Source of the DNA: Nectonema munidae
Lineage: Eukaryota; Nematomorpha; Nectonematoida; Nectonematidae
DNA: 64,000 bases
Direction: 5' to 3'
NCBI GenBank assembly: GCA_030549495.1
Contig: JAUIRK010000974.1
Coordinates: 248,001-312,000 of the forward strand
The notes beneath the pieces are model-generated. The model did not search any database, had not been told where the DNA came from, and was given only the letters and a program-made list of their open reading frames with translations. This document shows positions 37,514 to 47,874 of this stretch, piece by piece; positions within the stretch are counted from its first letter, which is position 1, and every line of letters starts with the position of its first letter. The translations under genes and the position numbers were made by a program.

Positions 37514-37725
37514 AGGGGCGTATCCTTAAAGTTTTTGTTTTGCTTGACCAAACTTTTTTTTTTATAATTTTCGAAATTTATTATTTGTCCAGTGATGCTA
37601 TTATTACCAGACATTAAACTTGTACTGTCATTTCCAAATTCCGCCATAACTGCAAAAATGTTATCAAGTCGAATTAACTTGTTTATAATTGTGATCACAT
37701 CACTACCTTCTTGCTCAACAATAGG
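37514..37725 (+). repeat. hAT-type terminal segment, also present at 60.36 kb
   Basis: Starts CAGGGGCGTATCCTTAAAG, a common hAT terminal sequence. It aligns over about 200 bp with 60361-60580: TATAATTTTC..AAATT..T, TTTGTCCA, the ACC(A/C)GACATTA block, and CCGCCATAACTGCA against TCGCCAGAACTGCA. Both copies are diverged. Confidence 0.5.
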
Positions 37726-38352
37726 TCTTTAACATAACGAAAACAAATGATAATTCTTCATGTCCGCCATTGTTTTTATAGGATTGATTGCACTTATATT
37801 TCGTTTCTATTTATCTGAATAACTAAAAAATAATTCTATAAATTCTTCACACGTTCCTGATGTCAGATAATTTGACGATTCAATAGGAAAAGTTACGCTT
37901 GCTTTATTTGTTTTTGAATTTCTAATCGGAACATGGAGAGTAGTCAGTGATCTCTACTCATGACATGTTGAAAAAGCCTGGTTTTTTTAATTTTGATGTT
38001 CTTGTAGTGAAACAACTACATTCGTAAAAAAAAGCCCGATCTCAAGATATTCTATAGTCTAACAAAACTAAAGCTGTATACCATGACAAAACCATCTCTT
38101 TTGTAAATCTATTAGTAAGGTGTTGAAGGATCATTTTTGTTTGATTCTTTAGGGAACAGAATTTTTGGAGAACCATGTAGAAGAGCTTTCATTAGAAGAC
38201 TGGTGATACACTCAGACCTACTTTTTCCGACAGCCCAATTATCCGATACAATATTGACTAACTAATTTTCTCAATGTTTTTCTTCCCTGTTATTCTGACA
38301 TTCATACTCTGAAAACAACCTATCTTCAGCAAACCAAATACTTTCAACCTGC

Positions 38353-39765
38353 TCGAATAAGTGTAAGTTAGTTGGATTCTCAAATAAGGGTATAAAATAA
38401 AGATAAAATTGTGCAAACAAAAATCAAACAATAAATTAAGATTGCATTACTTCATTTTTCTCAGCATCATTCAAAAATAGTCTAAAAGCTAAATTGGGGC
38501 AATCTACAAAAAGTAAAATAACTTTTACATTTTGCAATGATTTGCCTTTTATAATAACTTTTAAGGAAAAAAAAGTCTATTAGAAAAAGTTATAGAGCTT
38601 CAACAAAAACTAAAAAAAATTGGAGCATAACTTAAGTTATGAAAACTAATTTGACATATCCCCTACAGCATATTCTATGGGTGGCATGGCAGGTTCGTTG
38701 AGATGATTGACTCAGCAGCATCGATACTAGTTTGACATAAGCGGTACATCAGTGCCTTGTCAATGAAAACACACTCACGGTACCTTTACCTTTTACTCAA
38801 AATTGAAAAATTAGCTACATAATTAACATAAGAGAGAAAAAGGAGACAAAATAAATTAATAAAGCAATTTTCACTATTTAAAATGAAACTGTCTGTTCTC
38901 AGAATAATTTCAAAATAATAGGAAGCATAAAAAATGAGATAGTTTATCGACACTTTATTTGATATTTTCAAGTTTTTATAAGCGCAAAAGCCAACGTTGA
39001 AGTAGCTAACCCTTATTGGGTGATTTGGTAATGCTTTTATTTTATACATTTTGTAAGGAATCATAGTATACAAAAAATGTTAGTTTAACCACTTTTCATA
39101 AAATTATTTAAGTCGAACACAAAATCATAAAAAAAACTATTTAAACTAACATAAATCATAAAAATCATAGTATACGAGAACAAAAAAATCATTGCGTTTT
39201 TTTTTGACTATTTCTGCCTACAAATAAAATTCTGACAGCTGTCATAAATAGATCAAGTACATTTTTAGCAACTTAAACATTTTGTTTCGATAATATATTT
39301 TTATTATAATAATCAACAAATTTTCTTAACAAAAATTATTTATTTAATTATGTACAGTGTAACTTACAAAATTTAACAATCGAACATTATAAAAAATATC
39401 TCTGCTCAAATATTAAACAAATAGAATAATTTTGCTTTTACACTGAATAGCTAGTCAAAATATTAATTCCCAAATAGCTATTGAAAAAAAAATTTCTTGA
39501 CTTAAAAAAATTAAAGTTTTCAAATGTTACAAAATGTAACAAACGTACTGATAAAGATTAAAGTGACCTTTGTTGAATTTTTTTTAACGCGAGTCTGACA
39601 ATATTCATTGATATAAAATTTTAACGATTGATTTTTCTCTCATTTAAAAACAAACAAATTCTCATTTTTGCAAAATGTTTGGTGTATTGATGGAACTAAA
39701 TTTTTGCCAAAAATCTGTGATTAATTTGAATAGCTGAACTTTGGTGTCATGAAAAAAGGGAAATC
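38353..39765 (+). repeat. Dispersed non-coding repeat, copy C
   Basis: Same orientation as copy A: AATAAGTGTAAGTTAGTTGG at 38356 against 7775, CTACAGCATATTCTATGGGTGG near 38664 against 8025, and CTGACAGCTGTCATAAATAG near 39233. It continues past the end of copy A with sequence shared only with copy B. It has small insertions, such as the segment at 38715-38780. The LINE tail begins immediately after it. Confidence 0.7.
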
Positions 39766-40045
39766 GATTGAAAAAAACTTGCTTTCGTTGGACACGTGAT
39801 GAGAGGAAGTGCTGGTGAAGAAATCAGAGAGATCGTCAAAACAAGTGCTTATGCACGTGGAGAAGAAAGAGGGAGAAAACGAATGACGTAGTTTCAAGAT
39901 GCTAAGAAAATCACTAACGGATGCTTCAAAAAGTTGAAAAAATTAGTGGAAGAGGGAAAAACTTATCAAGAGAAATGCTGTGGCAACATCTATTCAATCA
40001 ACCATCAAACGTGCATGCCGACCTTCGCAAACGAAGAGGCAAATG
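39765..40045 (+). mobile_element. LINE 3' end fragment
   Basis: Reads LAFVGHVMRGSAGEEIREIV, ARGEERGRKRMT, then FQDAKKITNGCFKKLKKLVE. This is the GHVxR...GRxR...D block at the end of a LINE reverse transcriptase ORF, one stop included. Severely 5'-truncated. Confidence 0.65.
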
Positions 40046-40239
40046 AGAAGAGAGGGATAAATTTAACTCATTGAATCTCAAGAAAAGCAGGCAATAGTTA
40101 AGTCAGAAGATAACCTAGAAATATATGATGCTTTTACTGTACTTAAATGAACATAGAGGTACCTAATATGCCCATCTTATTTAAAGGCAAATCTAGCGTT
40201 CAAAATCATTTATCTACTTATTAACAAAAAAATCTGAAT

Positions 40240-40640
40240 TAAAATTTTAAAACATTGCAAACTATTCAAGACAATCTTGATAAAAAAGAACTAAAACATT
40301 AAATAAAAAGGAATATCTAAGAATGAAAAGTTATAAGTTTGAATTCTGGACTTAAAGACTTGATTGGTTAAATTATATTTAGAAAATATAATGACGGCAT
40401 TTATCCTACCTTGTCTATTCTATTGCATTAATTTAACTCTTTCACTTAGGGATAATCATTTTAAGCTTTAAATTATACAAAATGTGAAAAATATTTGCCT
40501 CTGGAAAATTTTCTGCCCTTTTTCAAATACCTGGCTACATTATTGTCTCTGATCAACTATGACCCAAATTCGGAATGAATAAGCTGAAGACTTCGCTTTA
40601 AAACAATTAGAAAAGTAATATTGAAAGTCTATGCTCACAA
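40240..40640 (+). repeat. Repeat shared with 62.8-63.3 kb
   Basis: AACATTGCAAACTATTCAAG, ATCTTGATAAAAAAGAACTA and AACATTAAATAAAAAGG recur near 62810-62880 in the same order. ATTTGCCTC, GCCTCTGATCAA and AAAAGTAATATTGAAA recur near 63128-63290. The intervening sequence differs in length. A G-rich run follows at 40686-40702. Confidence 0.6.
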
Positions 40641-40940
40641 GCGAAGCACTAAATAACTGAAATAATCATATAATTCAAATAGATTGGGGGAGGGGGGGGG
40701 GGGCAAGTAGTGCGTGAGCATCTTGCTTTGGATTGTGGGCATGCACAAAAGCTTCTCTGAGGACACAGGACCAATCCTAATCAAACACAAAAAGAAAAAT
40801 AATCTGTTTCATGAATAGAAAAAGCGAATGAGTAAAAAGTAAATGAAGTTTTGGCAAATATATTTAATGGGTTCTCCTCTTTTTATGGCATACGATGAGT
40901 ACTTATGTGATTGGTATTTTAAACTTATATTAATTAAATT

Positions 40941-40953
40941 TAATATTAGACTA
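40941..40953 (+). promoter_or_regulatory. AG acceptor 3 nt before the PGAP2 start
   Basis: TAATATTAG ends at 40949 and is followed by ACT and the ATG. A 3-nt leader is consistent with trans-splicing onto the first cistron, though the pyrimidine content upstream is poor. Confidence 0.4.
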
Positions 40954-41624
40954 TGGGATATTTTTCAAAAAATGATATTTCTTTGGCTAAATTGGCGAGT
41001 TTGTGTCCTCTATTGGCTCTCCTCTTAGTTCTCTGTGTGTCGATAATTTTTCATTATGAAGAATCAACGGCCACTCATTGTCAAGTTGAAAACTTTGTGC
41101 CTTCTCTCAGCGCTGCAACTGGAACTTCTCAGCCCGAAAAATTTATTTGGCGATTGGGAATTGCAATCCACTTACCTCCGCGAATTTACGTCACTCTTTT
41201 GTATCACAAAATGCTAAAGGCATCGTTATATTCTCTCCTACCACACTACAAGCTGAAAATGGTCCCCAATATTTTGACTTTCATATTTTTTGGCGAAGCT
41301 TCTTCCCTTCTAACATTATCCTTGTTCTCTTCCTCTCATTATTTTTCTATGCACTCGTTTTCTTGCTTTTTATTTTTGATATTTTCGTTTATTTATATGC
41401 TTTCTCTCACAATTTTTCACAAATTCCCGGCTGTTTCCCACTCTTTTAAAAAAGTTTGTACCTTTTTGTATGCCTTGTTTTTCATTCTTTGCGCTTACTT
41501 TTATCGCAGACATAATTTGTATTGCGAACGCTATATTTATTCCTATTTCTCTCTGTGTGAATACAGTATGATTGTCCTAAATATTATTTTTAACTACACT
41601 TGCATTTGGGATTTTAAGTCTTAA
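40953..41624 (+). CDS. PGAP2: PGAP2, GPI-anchor lipid remodelling factor (FRAG1 family)
   Basis: An intronless 223-residue multi-pass membrane protein. Human PGAP2 isoforms of about 250 aa align end to end: CPLLALLLVLCVSIIFHYEES (first membrane segment, 18-38), TATHCQVENFVPSLSAATG (the family's TATHC-x-V-xN-xxPSxSAA block), FIWRLGIAIHLPPR (65-77), YRRHNLYCERYIYSYFS (184-200) and the closing WDF (219-221). PGAP2 acts in the Golgi in fatty-acid remodelling of GPI-anchored proteins. The stop TAA overlaps AATAAA and the next gene starts 36 bp later, so it is likely the first cistron of an operon. The longer upstream frame at 40843 is a shadow. Confidence 0.93.
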   Translation: MGYFSKNDISLAKLASLCPLLALLLVLCVSIIFHYEESTATHCQVENFVPSLSAATGTSQPEKFIWRLGIAIHLPPRIYVTLLYHKMLKASLYSLLPHYKLKMVPNILTFIFFGEASSLLTLSLFSSSHYFSMHSFSCFLFLIFSFIYMLSLTIFHKFPAVSHSFKKVCTFLYALFFILCAYFYRRHNLYCERYIYSYFSLCEYSMIVLNIIFNYTCIWDFKS

Positions 41625-41660
41625 TAAAATATTTTTTTCTAGACATTTCTTTTTTCAAAT
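41622..41660 (+). promoter_or_regulatory. Intercistronic region 1: AATAAA plus trans-splice-like acceptor
   Basis: AATAAA (41623-41628) overlaps the PGAP2 stop, then ATATTTTTTTCTAG (AG at 41641-41642), then an 18-nt leader to the ubinuclein ATG. 36 bp is too short for an independent terminator and promoter. Poly(A) signal, pyrimidine tract and AG in this order is the layout of operons resolved by spliced-leader trans-splicing. Confidence 0.7.
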
Positions 41661-43667
41661 ATGAATACTTCTCAAGTTAAAAGAATAACACCCTGTCGTG
41701 TCGAAAGTGTTGTTGATGTTGTATCCAATCTTCGAGATGCTAGTGGAGCTAAGCCTGCGAAGAAAATTGATGGTTCAAATAGTTTTGCATCAAATACTAA
41801 AAAGAGCGTGAGAATAGAAATTGAGTTAGAGGAATCAAACGATAATACCTGCCCTATATTTTCGTATAAACAACTTTATAAAAAATTTTGCCAAAAAGAC
41901 GCGCAGAGTCATTCCGGTGAAGATGAAAATATGACGGAAAGTCGTGATGAAGAAAACAAATTGCACGCGATTGTGAAAGAAATTGAAGACAGGTACGGTC
42001 CCAAATTGACCAAGAAGAAAAAGCTAAAGCTCGGTAGAGAAATCAATGATATGATTGATTTGGGTCTGGGATACGACGAAAGTGATAGTTTTATAGATAA
42101 CTCAGAAGCATACGACGAATTGATTCCTTCCACTCTCACAACCAAATTAGGAGGATTTTACATCAATTCGGGTAAATTAGAGTTTCGTGATATTTCTCTA
42201 TCACCCTCTGGCTCGTCTTCATCTTCTTCTCAGCATGGTATCGAAAATAATGGAGATATTGAAATTATTAATCATCATTCCGAATCCATTAGCGTCTCTA
42301 TGAAAGAGAAAGACAAAAAGACTCCTTCAATTGATCTGAATAACAGCAGTCCCATTCCTAAGCTTATAAGAAATAACCCCAGCGACCCAAAATTATCCTC
42401 TCCACAAATTCTGCCCGCAAGCAATAAAAGCAAACAGTTAAAAATACCAAAAAACTTGCCAAGTAATTTGAAGGAAAGTTTGGAAAAAATAGAAACTAAT
42501 TTCACGAAGATGCCAAAAAATGAAGACCTGAATGATGGAGAAAATATAGCATTTTCTCCTCACTTAAATCCGTTGTTATTTTTGCTTGAAGATGGAGACA
42601 AAAGCAAAGTTTCTACTTCACAAAGAACTCAAGTTTACGCGTATTTATCGCAGATCCTTCCATTCAAGTCGAAATCTTTAGTGAAGAAAGCGAAAAAAGT
42701 TTGGCAGCATCAGAAAGAAATGACAGTTCAATCCAAACTAAAGCAACTCTCAACAATGATTAAGACCTCTGCCCAGAATGATAAACTTTCTTATCATAGT
42801 AAAGATGTCCAAAGTATTTTGATGGATATTTTAACAAGTAAGGCTGTTATACTGAAGAAAGCTTCAAACTTGCTTGATGTCAAAGTATCCTTTGAAAATT
42901 TTGTGTCCTTTTCTATTCTCCCCCATTTTAAAGGCTCTTCGTATGTGAAAGACTGCATTTTGAAAGATTTTTCTTATTTAATCTCTAAAAATGAGGAAAA
43001 GTTTTTGCAAAAGGAAGCCCTTCCTGATCTACAGAATGATAAAAGAGTTCAGAAAGTTGTTGAAAATGAACAAGGTGGTAAGACTAAGCCAGCAGCAAGC
43101 ATTTGTAACTTCGATATATCCAATATGATAGCAAAGACGATAAAGGAGAAGTTTGGAGTACGAGAGTACAATAACGCTACTTCAGCAAGCAAAGAAGTGG
43201 CCATCACTGGTTCCGCCTCACCCCAGTCTACCTCTACTCATCACCAATCACAAGCATCACCGACACTCAAAACAATATCTCAAACCCATGCTCATCCTGC
43301 CTCCTCCGCGCCATTACACAACCAAAGTTTCTTGAAGAGCGGCAATGCATTCCCCCCATCTAAGCAATTCTTCAACATCAATACTAATTCTCAAAACTAC
43401 TTCAAATCGCCAAGAATAAGATGCGATAAAAGTGGTCTCGCCAACAACTTTCCAAAGAAACATCAGCAACTCTCTTCTCCTCTCACATTTCCCTATCCCT
43501 TTCCGTCTTTCCATTCAAATCACTTAATTTCGCAGCAATGGTCTCAACTTCCCTCTAATAACAGTATTGCAAGACTGCCGTTATCATCAGCAGTGTTGCC
43601 AGATGAAAATTCTTATCGTTCATTTATATCACCGTCCTCACTAAATAAAAAAAAGGATTTTCATTGA
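41661..43667 (+). CDS. UBN: Ubinuclein (HIRA histone H3.3 chaperone subunit)
   Basis: An intronless 668-residue nuclear protein. An N-terminal block CPIFSYKQLYKKF (64-76) fits the ubinuclein N-terminal homology region. The Hpc2-related domain at about 126-176 is nearly canonical: LGLGYDESDSFIDNSEAYDE, then LTTKLGGFYINSGKLEFR. It binds H3.3-H4 in family members. The middle UBN_AB domain at about 262-370 contains LPSNLKESLEKIE, RTQVYAYLSQILPFKSKSLV and KKAKKVWQHQ. The rest is Ser/Thr/His/Pro-rich and low complexity (for example a Ser run at 185-190). Human UBN1 and UBN2 are about 1100-1350 aa, so the tail is shorter here. It sits second in the PGAP2-UBN-TAMM41 series. No functional link to its neighbours is evident; operons often join unrelated housekeeping genes. 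Confidence 0.93.
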   Translation: MNTSQVKRITPCRVESVVDVVSNLRDASGAKPAKKIDGSNSFASNTKKSVRIEIELEESNDNTCPIFSYKQLYKKFCQKDAQSHSGEDENMTESRDEENKLHAIVKEIEDRYGPKLTKKKKLKLGREINDMIDLGLGYDESDSFIDNSEAYDELIPSTLTTKLGGFYINSGKLEFRDISLSPSGSSSSSSQHGIENNGDIEIINHHSESISVSMKEKDKKTPSIDLNNSSPIPKLIRNNPSDPKLSSPQILPASNKSKQLKIPKNLPSNLKESLEKIETNFTKMPKNEDLNDGENIAFSPHLNPLLFLLEDGDKSKVSTSQRTQVYAYLSQILPFKSKSLVKKAKKVWQHQKEMTVQSKLKQLSTMIKTSAQNDKLSYHSKDVQSILMDILTSKAVILKKASNLLDVKVSFENFVSFSILPHFKGSSYVKDCILKDFSYLISKNEEKFLQKEALPDLQNDKRVQKVVENEQGGKTKPAASICNFDISNMIAKTIKEKFGVREYNNATSASKEVAITGSASPQSTSTHHQSQASPTLKTISQTHAHPASSAPLHNQSFLKSGNAFPPSKQFFNINTNSQNYFKSPRIRCDKSGLANNFPKKHQQLSSPLTFPYPFPSFHSNHLISQQWSQLPSNNSIARLPLSSAVLPDENSYRSFISPSSLNKKKDFH

Positions 43668-43736
43668 ATTAATAAAATTTAGTTTTTTTCTTCACTCACA
43701 CTCGTCATAATAAAATGTGTCTATTTTTAAGATTTA
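43665..43736 (+). promoter_or_regulatory. Intercistronic region 2: AATAAA sites plus trans-splice-like acceptor
   Basis: The TGA stop is followed by AATAAA at 43671-43676, a T-rich stretch, a second AATAAA at 43709-43714, then TGTCTATTTTTAAG (AG at 43730-43731) with a 5-nt leader to the TAMM41 ATG. The total gap is 69 bp. It repeats the design of the first gap. Confidence 0.7.
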
Positions 43737-44744
43737 ATGACCTCGTCGACGTTATTTTCACTAGAGCTTTTGCGTGACTTTATTTCGACATCTGCTTTTC
43801 CGCAAAAACAAATCGTAAAAGTTATAGCATATGGGTCCGCAGTTTTTAAGCAAGCACACGTTTTAAATGACAGAAAGAGCATGATAGACCTGCTCTTTAT
43901 TGTTGATGATGTTAGTGAGTGGCATAAACAAAATTTGTCGCTCAATAAAAAGCATTACTCCTTCATTCGATACTTTGGCTTGAATGCCATTAAACACATT
44001 CAAAAAATTCCCCCATCAGTCTACTACAACACAATGATACCTTTCAAAGGCCGTTGCTTTAAGTATGGCGTTGTAGATCGTGAGGCGCTTATCAGCGATT
44101 TGTTCTCTTGGAAACACTTCTACCTACCTGGAAGACTTCAAAAGCCGACTCTCTCTTTGCCTTTCCAGAATAGCGAGAAGTTGGAGGAAGGATTTGAGCA
44201 AAATTATAAAAATGCGCTCTCTCTTGCATTGCTGTTACTACCACAAAGATTCAGTCAGTCTGACTTGTACGAGATGATATCCAATTTCTCGTATATAGGG
44301 GATAGCCGATTTTTATTCGCTGCAGAAAATTTGAATAAAGTGAAAAACATAACTTCTAACAATTTGGAAAACTTTCACAAAATTTACGCACGCGCACTAC
44401 AGAGGTTTGCAGAAAGTGTTCGATGGAATCCAATTTGGCAAGTCTATGAACAGTGCAAGGAAGGCCAGGTGTTGTACGAAATCCTGCTTCACCTGCCTAT
44501 CTCGATCGTCCATCACTTTCACAAAGATTTCATCCACAAGAAAGGACAGATGCTGGATGTCGAAGAAGTCATGTATCATTTATCTCAAAATCCGCACCTC
44601 CTAGCTGAATTGATCTTGTTGAAATTGAAGAGATTAAATTTTTCAGAGAGTTGCACGCAAACATTTAAAGGTTTTTTGTCTGCAGGAATTTTGAAATCTT
44701 GTAAATACACGATGAGCAAAGTCAAAAAGAGATTTGAATCCTAA
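43737..44744 (+). CDS. TAMM41: TAMM41, mitochondrial CDP-diacylglycerol synthase
   Basis: An intronless 335-residue protein of the Mmp37/Tam41 family, which makes CDP-diacylglycerol from phosphatidic acid and CTP on the inner face of the mitochondrial inner membrane, feeding cardiolipin synthesis. The nucleotidyltransferase GS motif is AYGSAVFKQ (31-39) and the acidic site is MIDLLFIVDD (49-58, D51, D57 and D58). Family blocks HYSFIRYFG, VYYNTMI, FKYGVV and PGRLQKP (131-137) follow, then helical parts with LLLPQRFSQSDLYE and SYIGDSR. The length equals that of full-size orthologues. The start is supported by the AG 6 nt upstream. It is probably the third cistron. AATAAA at 44864-44869 could end the transcript. 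Confidence 0.95.
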   Translation: MTSSTLFSLELLRDFISTSAFPQKQIVKVIAYGSAVFKQAHVLNDRKSMIDLLFIVDDVSEWHKQNLSLNKKHYSFIRYFGLNAIKHIQKIPPSVYYNTMIPFKGRCFKYGVVDREALISDLFSWKHFYLPGRLQKPTLSLPFQNSEKLEEGFEQNYKNALSLALLLLPQRFSQSDLYEMISNFSYIGDSRFLFAAENLNKVKNITSNNLENFHKIYARALQRFAESVRWNPIWQVYEQCKEGQVLYEILLHLPISIVHHFHKDFIHKKGQMLDVEEVMYHLSQNPHLLAELILLKLKRLNFSESCTQTFKGFLSAGILKSCKYTMSKVKKRFES

Positions 44745-45134
44745 AACTTACTTTCATAAGAGAGGTAGGTAGTTTTCATCATTCAAAATGGAACTTACAA
44801 CAATCAAAATGGCTTTTCGCTTTATATACGACAGTCTTGCAAGCAATCACTGGGTGTTGTGAAAATAAAAATCATCAATTTTTAATTCTTTTATCTTTCA
44901 GCCTACGGGTATGTTAGGGTTTAGAATAGATTAAATGAGTATACTTAAAATTTAAATTGATTGGTTGTGAGTTTGGGGTTCGATAATGGATTAGCATATT
45001 TCATATTACTGTTTTATCATTCATGTAGTTTACCCATCTCTAATTCAAAAGAACCAATAATGGATTAATCTTGAGTTGATCAAAAAGTCAGTAACGGCTA
45101 TGTCACTTATTGAGCAGTATCAGCTTTCATCCTA
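44745..45134. other. Downstream region of TAMM41
   Basis: Contains AATAAA at 44864-44869, about 120 bp after the stop, and no further gene. No acceptor-plus-ORF follows, so the cluster appears to end here. Confidence 0.5.
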
Positions 45135-45274
45135 TAGGGGTCGTTCACAATTTACGTCAGCTAAAACATAAGTCAATTTTGTTAAGTGATGATATATCTA
45201 AAAGTTGACATGAGGGGGGAGGGGGTTGAAATATATCAAAAAAAAAGGTTGACGTCAATTGTGAACGACCCCTA
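45135..45274. mobile_element. 140-bp MITE with near-perfect terminal inverted repeats
   Basis: TAGGGGTCGTTCACAATTTA at the left and AATTGTGAACGACCCCTA at the right. The arms are about 28 bp with one mismatch and an indel, around a G-rich centre (GGGGGGAGGGGG). No coding capacity. It resembles short Tc1/mariner-like MITEs seen in many animals, but the superfamily is not proved. Confidence 0.75.
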
Positions 45275-46440
45275 AATAGAATTCTTTTTTTCTCTTGTGC
45301 AGAAAAAGGATTGACCCAAGGTAAAATATTAGAATATTAAAAATTGCTCTAATCTGTAGTGTTGCCCACGATTTTTTGGCCCATTCACCATAAATAACAT
45401 GTCAATTTTCGGGTATCATTCTTTTTTAATTTAAACTGAAAAATCTTCCAACATTAAAAATGTGGGTTTTCTTTATTGTGTAGTTGAATAATTATTTGTT
45501 AGTTTTTCCAAACGACTTCTAACAAGAAGTTATATTAGGCCAATTATTCATGTTCATCAACTAATTGTTCGTCTATGGCATAGTACCACTTTGCAGGAGA
45601 ATTTTGAAATACTTAAAGATATTTAAAAAGATTTGAGTTGATAGAAAATTTAAGTAAAAAAACTTAAAATTAAGAAGTTTTTTAACAAAACATTAAAATA
45701 CAAGATACTTTTCAGGTTAAAATGCCTACGATCAAAAAATCCTAAAAATGAAGGATTTTTTTGATTAATGTGCTTTTTCTGCTCCAGTATAATCCCTCTT
45801 CAATTTAATTTTTCTATACTATCGGTACACAGTAGATGACATACTGATTAATATTTTATTTTTCATGCTCAAATTTTCTCGTTTTTTTACTTATATGTTT
45901 TGAAAGAATCATTTTTCTCCTCGTTTGCGTGCATATTGGAGTTACTAAAAAAAACTACAAGTTAGACTTCGTACAAATCCCGTTAGTGCAGGAAGAAAGG
46001 ATGAAGACTTCTGCTATATAAAGCTGTTTGGAAATTAATTTTAGGAAGAAAAATAAGACTTGCTACGAAGATTTGCAAGTCTGGGAGATTTTAGAGTCAG
46101 TATCTAATAAATTTAAGAGCTGGCGATTTTAATGGCCTACGATTCGGAATGGGTATCTTATAAGATCTAAAGAATATCCGATATATATGCTATTTTTGAT
46201 TCGCTACAAATTTCAGGGTTGAAAAAAAACATAGCTCTCTTGTGCGTTTCATTATCAAGCTCCGTGTGGTGAATTCAAATTTGATAACAAAATGATATAT
46301 CACGTCACATTTTTTTGTAAATAGCTAATTCAATAATTACGCAATATATGCTTATGTCTAATATATCATAAATGTATTTGGCTACTATACTAAGATTAGA
46401 AGTATTTATTTCAAAAATATATATTGATTCAGCATGTTTT
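45275..46440. other. No gene seen
   Basis: AT-rich, only short frames without recognised domains. Confidence 0.4.
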
Positions 46441-46445
46441 TAGCG

Positions 46446-47565
46446 TCATACAATGTATTGAGCTTCATTCTTGTACTTGCTATTTCTTTTATAAGATGCT
46501 TCAGGTGTGTCACGTTTAAGGTTCCAGCAGAAGTCAGCAAGCATAGCAGGGCTCCACTTCGCCTTGTACCTACTTTCCATTAAAGCTATATCTTGGTGGA
46601 ACTTGTCTTCATGCTCACCACTCACATCTGCTGCATTCTCCGGGAGGAAGGACAGGTGAGAATGAAGAAAATGTATTTTCAGTGACATATTGCCCCGAGG
46701 TCTTAGTAGCTTTTGATTAGTCTTTCTACTTTAATTTCTCGCAGTGTCTCTTGGTATTTTCCAAGAAGTCCTTTGAATATATCTTTGAACGCTTGCCAGG
46801 TCGCCAGCTCACTTTTATCCATTGTAGCCGCAAAGTCTTTATCATTTATAAGCTTGCGAATCTGAGGGCCTACAAAAATACTTTCTTAAAGATCCTTACG
46901 AGATACTGGAAACAGGGCTTACTGTATTGCAGTGCTTTGGTAAAGTGTTTCATTAGACCTAGCTTTATATGCAACGGTGGCAAAATGATTGTTTCTATCG
47001 TAACTAATGGCTCGAATTACATTATGGCATTCAAGCGTAATAGATTCCCGATGTGGCCATTCTGTGCCGAGCGTATATAATGTTCTGACTTTGCCCTGCT
47101 GTCGCACTTGCAAATAAAGCACATAATCTTGGTGTATCCAGTTTGTAGGCCATTAAGTATGGCCACTACTTTCAAGTCTGTACACATTAGCCAATCATAT
47201 GCTCTTTGTATTTTATGCGTTCCAAAATAAAAGCCATGTTTTCATAGGTTTCTCTCAAAATGATGGAGTGAGCAAGTGGAACTGAAGGCATAGTGTTTCC
47301 AATGTGCAATAAAACTGCTTTTGTGCTGTAGAGCGATTTATCTAAAAATAACCTGCTCTCATTCTGTTCATATGAAATTTCAAGGGCACCGACTAGGCCT
47401 TTGATATCATCACAGTAAGTCAGGTTCTTTTCTAAAGTGAAGAACTTCTCTAGATCTGCAGAACGCTTTCTAAACACACTAACTCGAACATCTTCATCCA
47501 ACATGTTCCATTGTCGTAAACATGAAGCCAAATGTCTCTCGCAAATTCTTGCATTCTCTCGGCAT
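46446..47565 (-). pseudogene. Conserved mobile-element-like ORF of unknown class (remnant)
   Basis: Minus-strand blocks in order: VRVSVFRKRSADLEKFF, LTYCDDIKGLVGALEISY, SRLFLDKSLYSTKAVLLHIG, CTDLKVVAILNGLQTGYTKY, ILPPLHIKLGLMKHFTKAL, FVGPQIRKLINDKDF, then SLKIHFLHSHLSFLPENA and SGEHEDKFHQDIALMESRY. I recognise these as a protein family that is highly repeated in arthropod, cnidarian and other animal genomes and usually left unnamed. It behaves like part of a mobile element. The copy is broken. Its element class and function are unknown to me. Confidence 0.6.
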
Positions 47566-47874
47566 TTTAAATATTTCTACTTTTAAAAAAAAAGACTTAG
47601 TAATCTGAAAAATTAAAATAATGGTAAAAGCAACAAAAAAAAATAAAAAAATAAAATGCATTTATAGTAAGCAAAAAAGCTCCATACCGTTTAGATAGAC
47701 AATGCAAAAGCAAGTTTCATATATGTTTTTTTGCTTGCTTTGAAGACATACTTCATCAACTTTATTTTTAATTTTTTTTTTCATTACGTAAATATCTTTT
47801 TATATGTTCAAATGAATCTCAAAAGAAAAACATACTTTCTATAGTAACTTTTAATTTTCTGGAGTTTTTAATTG

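Noticed and set aside
38786-39073. 95-residue minus-strand frame in repeat copy C
   Set aside because: Copies A and B have stops and indels in the same stretch, so it is not conserved as protein.
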